From Termitomyces sp. T153 (Eukaryota; Basidiomycota; Agaricomycetes; Agaricales; Lyophyllaceae), in the NCBI GenBank assembly GCA_018296165.2, contig JACKQL020000044.1, positions 62,001 to 126,000 on the forward strand: DNA of 64,000 nt, written 5' to 3'. The translations under genes and the position numbers were made by a program. Shown piece after piece: positions 10,860 to 22,614 of this stretch. Position 1 is the stretch's first letter. The number at the start of each line of letters is the position of its first letter. The notes below the pieces were generated by a model that was not told the origin of the DNA, did not search any database, and was given only the letters and a program-made list of their open reading frames with translations.

Positions 10860-12110
10860 CCTCAACCGGGTGCCAGCACAAGAAAGCAATACACAGCACA
10901 GATTCCGCTCCATAAGTACTCAATAAATACATAGATATTCCGAAACTTGAGATGATTTGAGTGAATCACAACGCACATCATCATAGACGTAGCGGCGGCC
11001 GCACAAGGCAGATAAATCGTTGTTCTTGATCCGGGACCTGTGTAATGTATGGAAATGTCAATTGACTGACCCGGGGCTTATACATGAATTACATAAATCC
11101 GATACATAAGAGACGCGGAATACCTAAATTGTCGAATGTACCATGTATATATAAAAGTATGGAGGTAATCGTTCCCCATGACCGTAGTTAATCAATGCCC
11201 CGGGCGAAGGCAAAAAAAAACTCAATACCAAATGGAACAAGAAATTTTCGGACAGATATCCTGGTAGAGATGATACGCATGATCCATCCGAGAACGGTGA
11301 AAACTGGGAGAAGGAGCACAGGATACTTGCCCCCTCTCTTGTCCACCACCCACTCTGATTGTTTCTGGCTGAATGGAGTGCATTGATTTTACAACTCTGA
11401 GGGGATAAACGGGAATAGTGATGGCGTGATTGGTCGCTTCAATCTGGAGAGTAATCATGTGGAAGGCTTAAGGCTTCCTGCCATATGGTGAGGATGGAGT
11501 CTGTCATACTTATGAACGTAAGGAAGGCACGTTATCAAAGTGTTTGCCGTTTAACAACGTCTCTAGATATGCATACGGATAGTTGAGGAGTGGTAGTATT
11601 GACCATAACGCATTGGGAACCTGGATGAATAACAAGGAACTCTTTCCAAAGATCGAGTTGTGCTAGAACGCCACCTGGAGGGGATCTTATCAAAGAAGTC
11701 GAAGCACTCAGGAGAGCTAGATTCGAAGCAAAGTCACAGTCACGGGCTATTTGAATTAGAGTTATAAGGTTACGGACAATCCATATGAACAAACAAGATC
11801 CTGCCGTACAAGAGCCTCGTGATGTACTCACGGAACTTGAGGATTAACATGTCCCAAGGAAGTAGGAAGGAAGAGTTGTGCGAGGTTTGTGCGGGGCGAC
11901 GCGAAGTCAACTGGAGTTAGGTGTGGAATATTGGGTGCAATCGTCGGAAGGATTGTAAATTTAGGACAGCCGTCTCAGCTGACAAAACATGACGGCTCCT
12001 TTGCAAACGCCAAGCGCACACGTGACGAGATTGATAAGTAAGACGGATTATTTCGCCATTCTGAATCATCCCCGTACCATAATGCAACTGCTGTTATAAT
12101 ATGTTACTTA
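10860..12110. other. Intergenic, no gene recognised
   Basis: CpG content is normal. There are short minus-strand frames at 11222-11458 and 11535-11831, with GT-AG pairs that could be introns, but no family or convincing exon chain emerged. A short real gene cannot be excluded. Confidence 0.35.
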
Positions 12111-12116
12111 TGCTTT

Positions 12117-12122
12117 TATAAA
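12117..12122 (+). promoter_or_regulatory. TATA box of the cystathionine gamma-lyase gene
   Basis: TATAAA lies 35 nt before the ATG at 12158. Transcription would start only some ten bases before the start codon, giving a very short leader. Confidence 0.5.
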
Positions 12123-12157
12123 CCCCCGATCGCCTTTCATTTCGTTCCTACACCATC

Positions 12158-13586
12158 ATGTCGCCCTCACTTGCTGTGAATGGCCACCCACAGACTACGG
12201 GCAGCGGCGTCCCCAACAAGAACCTTAAGCATGGCGAGCTACTCGGATTTGGCACTCGCGCGATCCACGTTGGGTCTGCTGCAAACAAGGAGACGGGTGC
12301 TGTGATTCCTCCCATCTCGCTCAGCACGACGTATAAGCAGGACGCCATTGGCGTGCATCAGGTGAGCTCGGTGATTACATCTATTTTAGCTGAGAGCTCA
12401 GCGCCACCCACCAGGGCTTTGAATACTCGCGCTCAGGCAACCCCAATCGAGATGCCTTTGAACAGACCCTCGCGTCTCTTGAAGCAGGTGGCGCATACGC
12501 ACTCGCTTTTGCCTCGGGCTCCGCAACGACAGCCACAGTTTTGCAGTCACTTGGCCCCGACGCCCATATAGTCAGCGTCAACGACGTGTATGGCGGGACG
12601 TTCAGGTATATGACAAAAGTTGCAGGTCCAATGCAGGGCGTGGAGACTACATTTTTGGATCTCGAGAACGCGGATGACAAGACAATTTTGCGTGCAATCC
12701 GGCCAAACACCAAGGTCCGTCCGTCCGTCAGTGCATTCTTGCGATGCCACTCAATGTTCCACAGCTTGTATGGGTCGAATCCCCGACAAACCCAACCCTC
12801 CGCCTCATTGACATCCCACGCCTCTCCTCGCTCCTCCACTCGCACCCTGCCGCACCTCTCCTCCTCGTCGACAACACCTTCCTCTCCCCGTTCTACACCT
12901 CCCCCCTTCTCCTCGGCGCCGACATCGTCCTGCATTCCCTCACAAAATACATCAACGGTCATTCTGACGTCCTCATGGGTGCCCTCATCCTCCCACCTCA
13001 CCATCACGCGCTCCACGCTCACCTCAAGTTCCTCCAAAACGCCATAGGGGCCGTACCGAGCCCGCACGATTGCTGGCTCGCCCAGCGCGGCGCCAAAACT
13101 CTTCACCTGCGCATGAAGGCTCACGGCCTCAACGCGCTCAAGATCGCACGGGTGCTCGAGAAGCGCACGGACGTCGTGCAGGAGGTCATATACCCCGGCC
13201 TCGCCACCCACTCACGTAACGATCTTGCGTACTCCAGCCTGTCTCCCCACGCAAAAACATGGATTGACAGTGCGCTCCCCGCTTCAACGCGTGAGCATGG
13301 GTTCCCGTATGGGGGTATGATGTCGTTCAGAATCAGGGGAGGGGAGAGGGAGGCAGAGAAGTTTTTGACGTCGACGAAGCTGTTTACACTTGCGGAGAGT
13401 TTGGGAGGGGTGGAGAGTCTTGCGGAACATCCGGCGAGGATGACGCACGGGAGTGTACCGGAAGAGGAGCGGGCGGTGTTGGGGATTGGAGGCAATTTGG
13501 TTAGGTTGAGTGTGGGGGTCGAGGAGGTCGAGGATTTGATTCAGGATGTGACTCAGGCGTTGGACGTCGTGGCGGAGAGTTTTTGA
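12158..13586 (+). CDS. CYS3: Cystathionine gamma-lyase
   Basis: Three exons, join(12158..12361, 12415..12714, 12765..13586), all phase 0 with introns of 53 and 50 nt (GTGAGC and GTCCGT donors), give 441 residues. This is a PLP-dependent fold-type I enzyme of the Cys/Met metabolism family. It shows FEYSRSGNPNRDAFE near the start of exon 2, NDVYGGTFRY, VWVESPTNPT, VDNTFLSPF, and the PLP lysine in HSLTKYINGHSD. The C-terminal FTLAESLGGVESLAEHP and SVPEEERAVLGIG are typical of gamma-lyases. It cleaves cystathionine to cysteine, 2-oxobutyrate and ammonia in cytosolic transsulfuration. Cystathionine gamma-synthase is a close relative, but the C-terminal signature favours the lyase. The frame is intact and G+C-rich. 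A long antisense frame (12381-13211) is a by-product of that composition. Confidence 0.93.
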
Positions 13587-14016
13587 TTGTACATTAGACA
13601 TAGATTTGGACGTCATTAGAAAGTTGAATAGACCACACCTTATTCACAATAAAAGGTGGTCGAAGAAGATCTATACTAATCCTCCCCTTACCAATTTTCT
13701 CTATTGTAAATAACATTGATTGTTTCCAATGGTCTGACAATTGCATATCCACTTTGGCCTACTATCGAAGAGTCTGCAGCATATTCTAGAAGTACTCATG
13801 AGCATATCATGATGAACTGTTGTTTCTGATCTCAAGACTAGATATAACAACGCTCAAAGTTTTGCATTAATCTGGACTGATATACAAGTACCAAATATTC
13901 CACTGTGGTGATATTCTGGATGGGAATGACTCCCCTATCATGCCATCATTCAACTACTGGAAGGATGCATGAGAGGGTCAGCTAATACAGAATAAAAGTT
14001 ACAACCCTCCTAAGCC
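13587..14016. other. Intergenic between two convergent genes
   Basis: It contains the 3' ends of the cystathionine gamma-lyase gene (plus) and the ankyrin gene (minus). No other feature is seen. Confidence 0.5.
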
Positions 14017-16485
14017 TTACCATCTTGGAGTATTCATGTTATCCAGCAAAAAACTAGCAACAGTTGAGTGGTCATAGCACCATGCATAGTCAAGTGGGGT
14101 TTTTCCTCTGTTGTCTGCAAGGAGCAAAGTCAGGCCAAGAATTTGCAAGACTGCAAATCCTCACTTGTAGCATGGACATCAGCATCATGACTCAAAAGAT
14201 ATTGAACAGTCTTCAGGTGTCCAAGCCGTACAGCCCAATGAAGTGGGGTTGCTCCCTGGTAATCTACATGTCTGGAAGTCAAGACAAGGATTTTCAGGAT
14301 TGTGCTACATCCTCACCTCTAGCATACACATCAGCTTTGTAATTCAACAAAAGTTCAGCAAAATTCAAGTTTGGTCTCTTTGCTGCAAGGTGAAGTGGGG
14401 TTCTTTTATGGTTATCTGCAGGTATGAAATTTAGGCCAAGAATTTTCAAGATTGTGTATCCTCACCTTTGCAATGCACATCAGCATCATGGTTTAACAAA
14501 AGCTTAGCAGCGTTCAAGTGTCCATGTGCAATTGCTTTGTGAAGTGGAGTTGATCTCCATCTGTCTGCAAGTGTAGACGTTAGGTCAATGATCGACAGGA
14601 TTGTTAATCCTTACTTTTGGCATTCACATCAGCATTGTGATTTAATAAAAGTTTAATGATGTCCAAGTGTCCATGTATTGTTGCAGTATGAAGCGGAGTT
14701 TCTTCCCATTCATCTACCAGCATGAAAGTGAGGCCAATGATTTTGAAGAACTGTACATCCCTCACCTGTAGCATCCACATGAGTATTGTGATTCAATAGA
14801 AGTTGAGCAGTGTTCAAGTGTCCTCTCAGTGCTGCAAGGTGAAGTGGGCTTCTTCCATGGTAATCTGCAAATGTGGAAGCCAGGACCAGGAGGTTTCAAG
14901 ATTGCACATCCTTACCTTTAGTGGTATTTACAATGGTATTGTCTTCTAACAGATGCCCAACAGCGTTTGAGGATCCTTCCAGTGCTGTAGAGTGAAGTGT
15001 AGGCAGTACATGATAGACTGGAGATATGAAAGTCATATAAATTGCAGTATGAATGACATTGAGGATCTCATTACCATGTGAGGTAACCCGAAAACGGCGA
15101 AATAATTGTAAAGGATGATCATAGTTGTCATCATTCACACGCAATCCCTCTGTGCTCGAACTGTTCAAATTTGCTGGCAAGTTGGATGGGACCAATGGTC
15201 CGATCTGCATAGCAGGTGTAGCCACTTTATCCTTGTCTTGGTTGACATACAATGGTGCATCTCCATCAAGAACCATCCAATTCTCAATCACTGTTTCACA
15301 CTGAGGGCTAACAAAAAGTCAGAACGAATACCATAAAATGTATTGGTACACCACATACCACTCAACATACTCCCCGAAAAAGCCTCTTATACATGATTTA
15401 TGACAGGATGGGCACATCATACTGTTGGGCTCTCCATATTTCTTGTCCTTGAAAAGGATATCCATGGTAATGATAACTCCAGGCTCAATGAAATGGAGCC
15501 ATGTGTCAGAATTGTCTTCGTGCAGGTCTACCTGTGTCCCATCTGCTTTTTTGAGGGTCAAAGAAAAATCACCTGTCTCAACCACGCTGTATCCAGAGTG
15601 CCCACGAAATCGGTATTTGATGAGGCTATCAAGGGCCTGTAAAAAGATAGACAGAATCAATTTGGACTCATCTAGCTCTTATAAGACAGATCTAGTACAT
15701 TGAAGCTAGGACACCAAGTCATCGGCACAGTTATGTGCTTATTCATTGCATCATTAATGTAAAGACAGTGAACGATCTGACGTGGTCGCTGGTCCTTTGC
15801 CGCCTCCATATAAATGCGGATGACAGACTCCAGCTATGAAGTAGCTGAGAAAAAGGTATGGAGAGAATCGCCAAAAGGAGGACATACTGTAAAGTCTGAT
15901 TGCATGCTATCAACTTTCATCTTGAACTGCCCAATAGCATCGAGAGTCGTCCTAGTTCTCAGGAAGCTTCTCCAAGAGTTATTTTGACGGACGAGTTCGT
16001 GGATCGAAGCCTGCACGGCTGACAGCTGCCTAATTATATTGGTCAAGACATACCCGCACAGACTCAACTTGATATACTTCATAAAGCCTGAGCAACGATG
16101 GCACAATTCATATGGCAAGGTTTGATTTTGTGGGCAAATACGGACAGCATCCAGGACGGTTCGGATTGTATTCACCAGTTTCTGAGAAAGTCCTTCGAAA
16201 TCATCGAGATTTTTGCGTGCCGTCTGTGGAAATGGAGTATGAGCGCTACCCTTCAAAGTTTGATTGGTTGGAAAGCCTATGCTACACCTTTATTATCAAC
16301 AACATGTCGTGCACGATCCTTGCGCTCAGTTGCACATCTGGAAAACGTAGCAAGTCAGGAGCATCACGAATACTGTCAAGGACAATTAGCATGTTTTTGA
16401 GCCAACTAGGATCCACTCGTGGTGATCGAGAGACTCGTCGTGCTACAACAAAGGGTTTTCGGTTGCGGACAATGATTCCGCTCAT
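14017..16485 (-). CDS. Ankyrin-repeat protein with ubiquitin-like domain, zinc ribbon and helical N-terminus; one repeat per exon
   Basis: Twelve exons: complement(join(14017..14114, 14165..14263, 14317..14415, 14466..14564, 14615..14713, 14766..14864, 14916..15017, 15075..15307, 15359..15636, 15699..15833, 15888..16223, 16288..16485)), about 624 residues. Residues about 40-185 look like a helical bundle resembling fungal HeLo/MLKL-type N-terminal domains (inference). Residues about 195-275 match the fungal ULD-type ubiquitin-like domain ([41 protein letters not shown]). A four-cysteine ribbon follows (CPSC, then CPQC after a splice). Seven ankyrin repeats end the protein (TPLHLAA, VNAK), and five repeat exons are exactly 99 nt with phase-1 introns of 50-53 nt. 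A further in-frame 48-nt intron may lie at about 16035-16082. The ATG at 16485 was chosen because a TATA box at 16554-16559 sits only 6 nt from the upstream ATG at 16548. Likely a signalling or cell-death-type receptor without a NACHT module. Confidence 0.8.
14166..14915 (-). repeat. Tandem exon plus intron units (about 150 bp each) encoding ankyrin repeats
   Basis: Five 99-nt exons (14165-14263, 14317-14415, 14466-14564, 14615-14713, 14766-14864) alternate with introns of 50-53 nt. Both parts are similar between units. Most introns start GTGAGGAT or GTAAGGAT and most contain a CTTGGCCTNA-like stretch before the acceptor. The whole exon-intron unit has therefore been duplicated in tandem. Confidence 0.85.
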
Positions 16486-16553
16486 GACAGAATAAAGGAT
16501 GTGATGACAAGTGGTTGTGTTGTTCGTGGGTCCGGCAGCATTGTACATGTGGC

Positions 16554-16559
16554 TTTATA
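16554..16559 (-). promoter_or_regulatory. TATA box of the ankyrin gene
   Basis: TATAAA on the minus strand lies 69 nt upstream of the ATG at 16485. This decides between two possible starts. Confidence 0.5.
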
Positions 16560-18247
16560 ATCACTGACCACGAGACTGTACATGTGCTACGGCAAGGCCC
16601 AATAAGGAACAGCCCTGGCTCTTATACATTATTTGGCGACAGAAGCTTGCGGCACTTTTGTAGACCTAAGAAATGACATTCAGGATTATCAAAACCTTGA
16701 ATCTTCCCATGATAACTAGTTCTTCAATACCATTAAACAATACTTAGAACCTTGAAAGTACAGAAAGGTGATTTTCAGGTCAATCTCACGGACCTTTTTT
16801 GGCCACTTGTCAGAGTTGCTGTTGGATCTTGGCCGTCCAAGTTTCCCTGCCTTCAGCATGCATCATGATATGGATGCTAAGCAGTTGTGTACAGGTGGCA
16901 GTAATGGTTGTTGTCACGGTCCGCGGTTCTCATGCGAGCAACTTAGCTTTTTTCTTAACAGCACTTGCACAGCATGTGGTGGCCTTGTTGGTGCATCCGT
17001 TGCTCTGCATTGTCTGTGGCTTCGATCACGGCTATGGGATCTAAATTGCTCCTTGAAAATGTCATTTCTATTGAAACATTTTATGATGGTATCCGAGGCA
17101 TCGTCAATGGGTCTTGAACGACTATCTTGACAGCAACGTCGTTGGTACTACTATCGCCTTACCTTGAATGACATGACCAACACTCTGATACAGGTATACC
17201 ATATCCTTGGTGCGAGGAACTGAAAGAACTATAGGCCTAGGATTGCTCGTGGATATCTTCTATCGACTCTTCCATAACATAAACGGACACTGTGATTACT
17301 TGTACAAAAATTCAGACTTGTCACCAAGTCCTCAAGTTCAGGGTATGTATTACGCCCGCAAGGTATACGCATGATTTGTCAAAGCCATACTCATGTTGAC
17401 TACAGCAATACAGCAATGATCCGTCAAACACGGCTTTTCGTTTTGCTGCGAGTCTCGGCGCTCGCAGGCCTTCAAGTTCATCGATATCCCATATAAATAA
17501 TCACCTGATCTCTGACATGTGCCTTCCTTCATGTCACCAAAGGATAGCGCAATCGACTAAGCCTTACACTGCTTTCCAGTTATCTATTGGTTCTTAGGCA
17601 GGCTACAAATCGTGATTTACCTTGATGTCAACATTGTTATGAGGAATGATCCCTTGATTAGAAACCAGACCGGAAATTGACTCCGATATACTTTCATGCA
17701 TGTACTGTGAATGCCGTGTATATACCGTGGGTGCTGTGAGGTACTATGAGTTAGCCGTGAGCATTATGAGTGCCATGAGCATACCATACATTGTAGGAAT
17801 AGATTCCAATATATTTCAATGAAACTATACAATCGTCACCAATACGTATCACTGCCGTGTATCTAGTCACAATGTTTTACAGATTCATGGCACTTAGTTC
17901 ATTCTTGTCACGGCACCACGACGATGGATTCATGGCCTTTTTCTTGTGTCCGATACATTAAGGCCTGCCCAGTGATATCAGAGAGGTATTTTTTCATATG
18001 GACGGGCTATGAAGCAAAATCAAAATCATCAGTTGACATTCTAAATGACACTCGGCCTCTAAGATGAGGTGAAAGTGATGAGATAATATCTTGAAGATGA
18101 CTGATGACCAAAGTTGTACAGCTTTCCTCTTATCATCATGGACCGTGGCAATTGATGTCTGTGTTTCGGACAAATCCGTTGTTCTTGTTATCTTTCCTTG
18201 ACAACACTTAGACCTTCAGGATCCACTCAATTTTGTTTGAAAATAGC
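16560..18247. other. Intergenic, no gene recognised
   Basis: A 120-residue plus-strand frame (16768-17130) has no recognisable family. Around 17695-17795 there is a cluster of short imperfect repeats of gccgtg and atgag words. No gene can be supported. Confidence 0.35.
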
Positions 18248-20886
18248 ATGGGCACGTCACTCAGCATACTTTTATCAAAGAAGAGCAAGAATTTGCCTAC
18301 CACAAGGCAGTTCACAAGTGATGAGGACGTATGTGTTTCTCACTACTTATGCACAATTTTCAGCCAACAGTCAGGCAGATACCCAGACGACAGTCCTCCA
18401 TTCGTGCGGCCTATGACGAGCAGGCAAAGCAATTTTGGACCCTCTATGTGAACGAGGCCGAGCAGGATGACAAATATCTCACGGAAACTTGGAAATCTGA
18501 TATGGATAGTACCCTTATTTTTGTGAGTTTCTAATCTGCATGTCTCGGATGCGAATTATCTACCATTCTCCAGGCTGGTCTTTTCTCTGCCGCAGTCACT
18601 GCTTTCCTCGTTGACAGCTATAAGCTCCTGCAAGTTGACTCCAGTGATGTTACCAACAACCTCCTTGAGCAAATGCTAGCAATTCAAATTGTCGGGGCAT
18701 CTCTAAATACATCTTCTATACCCCTTCCCACCACTGTGGCCACTGTATCATTCAAACCCTCAGTCTCAGCAATTACAATCAATGTCCTTTGGTTCCTAAG
18801 CCTTTCCTGCAGTCTTGCAGCAGCTTTGTGTGCAACACTTGTCCAACAGTGGACTAGGGATTATTTACAGCGAATTCACCAAAGCAATCAACCCCAGCGG
18901 CGCGGAACTATCAGAGGAATCATGTTCCATGGCAGTGTCAAGTGGAAGATGAATGATGTTGTTGATAACATTCCATCGCTTCTTCATCTATCCCTGTTTT
19001 CCTTCTTTGCTGGATTATGCGTGTTCTTGCACACACTTGACAGCATCATTGCGGGGTTTGTTTTGTTTATTGTTACTGGGTGCCTAACCTTTTATATGTC
19101 TGCCACCCTTGCACCAGTCTGGGACCCATCCACCCCATATGAAACACCTTTTTCAGCTCTCCTTCGGAAGATACAACAATGTATTGCTGCCATACTTGGT
19201 ACTACAAAACAGGAGGACTTAGCAGAAGCACGAGAAGCATTGGCATTGCCGCCAGTCAACCTGTCTATACACAATAATATCCAGGCTGTTTCCTGGTTGT
19301 ATGATAGAACCATTGATAACAGCGAGCTTGAAAAGCTTGTAGCAGCCATACCTGGATTTTTGAACACAGATGATGGCCGCAACGCTTGGGAAGTGTTTTT
19401 TACAAACACGCCTGAGACGGCAAAGGAGGTTGAAGGCCGCATTTTGGGTCTATTAATGACCTGTAATGGATCAGTTCACAGTTACTTGGATGGAAAAAGC
19501 CAGAAAATCCGAGCTATGCTTTGCATTGATGCATTGTTGGCTATGTCATCAGTTCCCCAGTTCAGTAGAAACTCATCAAGTCCTCTATCATATCACGCCT
19601 TATTAATTTGCCCTTTGTGGAAAGATGATAATGTATTAGCCACACAATCCATGTGTCTGGAGGCTATCTTTAATTATCGTAGCCTAAATGATCAACTGCA
19701 GTCTGCCAATGATAGGATCAGCTCCTTTCGTGATCTATCAACAAAGGCTGACCAGACCTTGAGAGATCTTGATGACCTGCAACATATTCTTAACAATCTC
19801 TTGCAAAACTATGATGATTCAGTTAAAAGTCAAAAATTAGATGTTATGAACCTTGCCAAGGCATATTTTGGTGTGGCAAGGTCCAAGGCTCTTGTTCTAC
19901 TACAATGGTCTAAACAGATACCAGACATCCGAGCTGCCTATTGGCATAGTTTCTTATCCTGGTACTCTCATTTGTTTGATGAAAGCCAACTACAAAATTA
20001 CCAAGTCCCCCCCTTCAGAGGAGACCAATTCCTTTGTCTGAAAGCTCTCCAAATACTTGGGTACTTGCGCATGCACAAAGTATTTCCTCCACTTCCTGAA
20101 ATTTCTTATTATGTAAATGAAAATGCAAGAGATCTATCCGAAGCCTGGGTGTCTACAGGTGAAGTCTGTCCCACAAGAGATGAGGGTGGCTTTCCGGCCA
20201 GAGAAACAGGAATACACATGCCCATTGTACATCACCAGGGTTTCAGAGCTGTCCAATATCAGTCCCGGGAGATTCATCCTTTATCATCACTACTTGGTAT
20301 TGCAGAGGTTTCCCTCCCAGCTAGACCCATTCCACTCCGAGTGATACCAATGGAGGAGCATAGGTCTTGTAATTGGATGTTGCTTGCAACCTACAATGAG
20401 GGTCCATTTGGCCTACTAGCATCATTATATGAAGCTTTACTCGAGGACAAGGGCACCATTGGCAGGCTTTTGATGCTTGTGATGAGACTCAGAAGATATG
20501 AACCTTGGCAGTTGTTCAATTTGTCAATTGTTGATAAATGGGTTGAGGTCATCTGTCCATGTCTCTCAAATCGAGATTTTCTGAAGCCACTCAACATAGG
20601 GTCCCAATTCCTTCTTGTTGTCACAATCCTTGAAATTCTGGCCTGGAAACGTGATACACCTTTTGAGGTGTGCTTCCCAATCTCTGACAAAATAATAGAA
20701 GATCTAGTTTTCGTCCTGCGCTATCGTCTTGACAAGGATTTACCTATAACCATGGCAGAACGAGGGTTAGGAATAATACCTGACTCAAGGAGCGTCAGCT
20801 CCAATTTTGGCCGTGTGAGGTCAATTTATAATCAGATAGTTCAATTATTCCAAGAGGCAAATGTTTCTTCTTTGTGTGTGATATGA
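18248..20886 (+). CDS. DUF6535 multi-pass membrane protein
   Basis: Model join(18248..18328, 18364..18522, 18574..20886), about 850 residues, phase 0 throughout. The second intron (51 nt, GTGAGT...CAG) is firm. The first would be only 35 nt (GTATGT...TTTTCAG), so translation may instead start at the ATG at 18331, which is in frame with exon 2. The N-terminal half has the DUF6535 layout widespread in Agaricomycetes: an aromatic and acidic lead (FWTLYVNEAEQDDKYL), a first hydrophobic segment (LFSAAVTAFLVDSY), a second one (NVLWFLSLSCSLAAALCA), the basic QQWTRDYLQ, and two more (about 18985-19110), then LAPVWDPSTPYETPF. The remaining 550 residues are helical without a known domain. The function of the family is unknown. 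The 2.3-kb exon is fully open beside a decayed transposon region, so the gene is probably functional. Confidence 0.85.
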
Positions 20887-22614
20887 GACACTTATAGGGT
20901 CCCTTTGTAACATAGCTTTGATGGTAGTTAGATTTGCTCGATGTAAGCCAGACTGATATTCGGATTCTAGTACAACATAAGCAAAAAAAGCTGACTACTT
21001 AATGTAACTTGGGAAGCAGCAAACACTGTGTGGCAAAATTCGGATATGTATGAATTCAAAATTTTACTTGATCCAAAACTAAGAAACATAGATGCACCTA
21101 TATTTTGTTCATGTCTAGCTTCCAATAACTCTTTCCTACTACTGCATAGCCATTCTACTTGGACTGCCTAATTTGTACTATTACAACCCTTCCCTGCTCA
21201 TTTAAGAACATAAGTTTAATTACAATCCCATCATCCATCCACCATGCTTGCATCACATCTGAAAAATCTCCAGAAATTGATGGATGATAGAGCATACAAT
21301 GTACTCATGTTCTGAATCCTCAACCTGGATTCTTGTCCTTGAGGAGTTGCCACTTTCCAACGTGTTAGCATTCTCACATTACATCCCAATTCCATAGCTT
21401 GACTACCAGAATATTGTTTCAAAGACTGTAACAACATAAATACAAATTAGTACATAAATTGTATTTTAATCTACAATCTGCATCAGTGATTTCAAAAAGT
21501 ATCAATGAAAAACATACCTTGAAAATGTTTTTTTTCATTGATGCAGGTAGTGGTCCAATTCAACCTTCCATACACCAATCCTTTTTTGTCATATCTGGCC
21601 ACCACATGGCCTTAGGTAGATCACCATTACTAATTTGACCAATAAAAAACTACTAACATTAGATTTCTACAGCCATAGACAGCCTACATCCCTCAACAGT
21701 TGTCCAGCTTCATTGCACCTGTACCTTTTGCTTAGAGTAGAGATAACAAACAAATTGCACCCTGGCACTATACCTCCTGCCAAGGGGGATTGATACCTCT
21801 TATCCCTTCTACTTGCACCCAAGCTCAGAAGGGAGGGCATGGAATAAAAGAAGAAAACACTCATTTTCAACGGCTTTGGTGTTTAATAATAATGGTTGGA
21901 AGGCCCTCCCATTAGTAAGATGTATATAGAAAAAGTAGCTTGCACTCTAGAGAGATGAGAGTCTTGTAAACAAGAGAATCCATGTTGGTCAAAGATTTAC
22001 ATCTATTGCTAAGTTCCCATAAGAATATGGTAAAGGAATGAGACTAAGTTTGACAGGCAATGAGGAGCTGGGAAATTGCTATTTTGGTTTCTTTCAACTT
22101 ACTGTGAAGGAGTATCAAGGAAACAAAGGGATCAAAATGTGACATTGCAGCTTTAAGACCTTATCAGATAATTGGAGGATTGTTCAAGATGCAGAAAACT
22201 GTCTTGTTGCATCTCATAAGTATTTATAAGGTAATTTGAGGGTCTTTAAGCCAATGGGAATGCAAAAAATGTGATCACAAAGAAGAAAAAAAAATAAAAC
22301 AAACTCCCAGATACAAATAACTTGTCTTCCATCCCCATAATCAGGAATGGTCATTCTATAACCTATTGATAAGGTAAGCTACTAATAGAGTCTCTTTAGA
22401 GACTCTATCATATCACATGCTCCCCTTTTAAACCAGTATATATGGATGAATGAAAAGAGTGTTGAGTGAATTGCAGATGATTGATCTTCAATTGGTGGGG
22501 TGAAGTTAGTGTTAGTGTGGTGAATGGTAGTGATAATGTATATGGCAACAAATGATCATGTGGATGGAGGTGTACAAAGCACCAGCTGAACATTGGTAGT
22601 GCTACCTATTTGGT
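20887..22614. other. A+T-rich non-coding stretch
   Basis: This is the start of the CpG-poor part of the window. There are only short frames and no recognisable transposon domain. A near-perfect palindrome lies at 22385-22408. Confidence 0.4.
22385..22408. repeat. 24-nt palindrome
   Basis: Arms of 11 nt (ATAGAGTCTCT and its exact complement) are separated by TT. It could be a transcript hairpin or the joined end of a lost element. Confidence 0.6.

Noticed and set aside
12381..13211. 276-residue minus-strand frame
   Set aside because: It is antisense to the cystathionine gamma-lyase exons and explained by their G+C-rich codon use.
16282..16548. Upstream ATG at 16548 as the start of the ankyrin gene
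   Set aside because: A TATA box lies only 6 nt upstream, so the transcript would begin after this ATG. The ATG at 16485 fits better.
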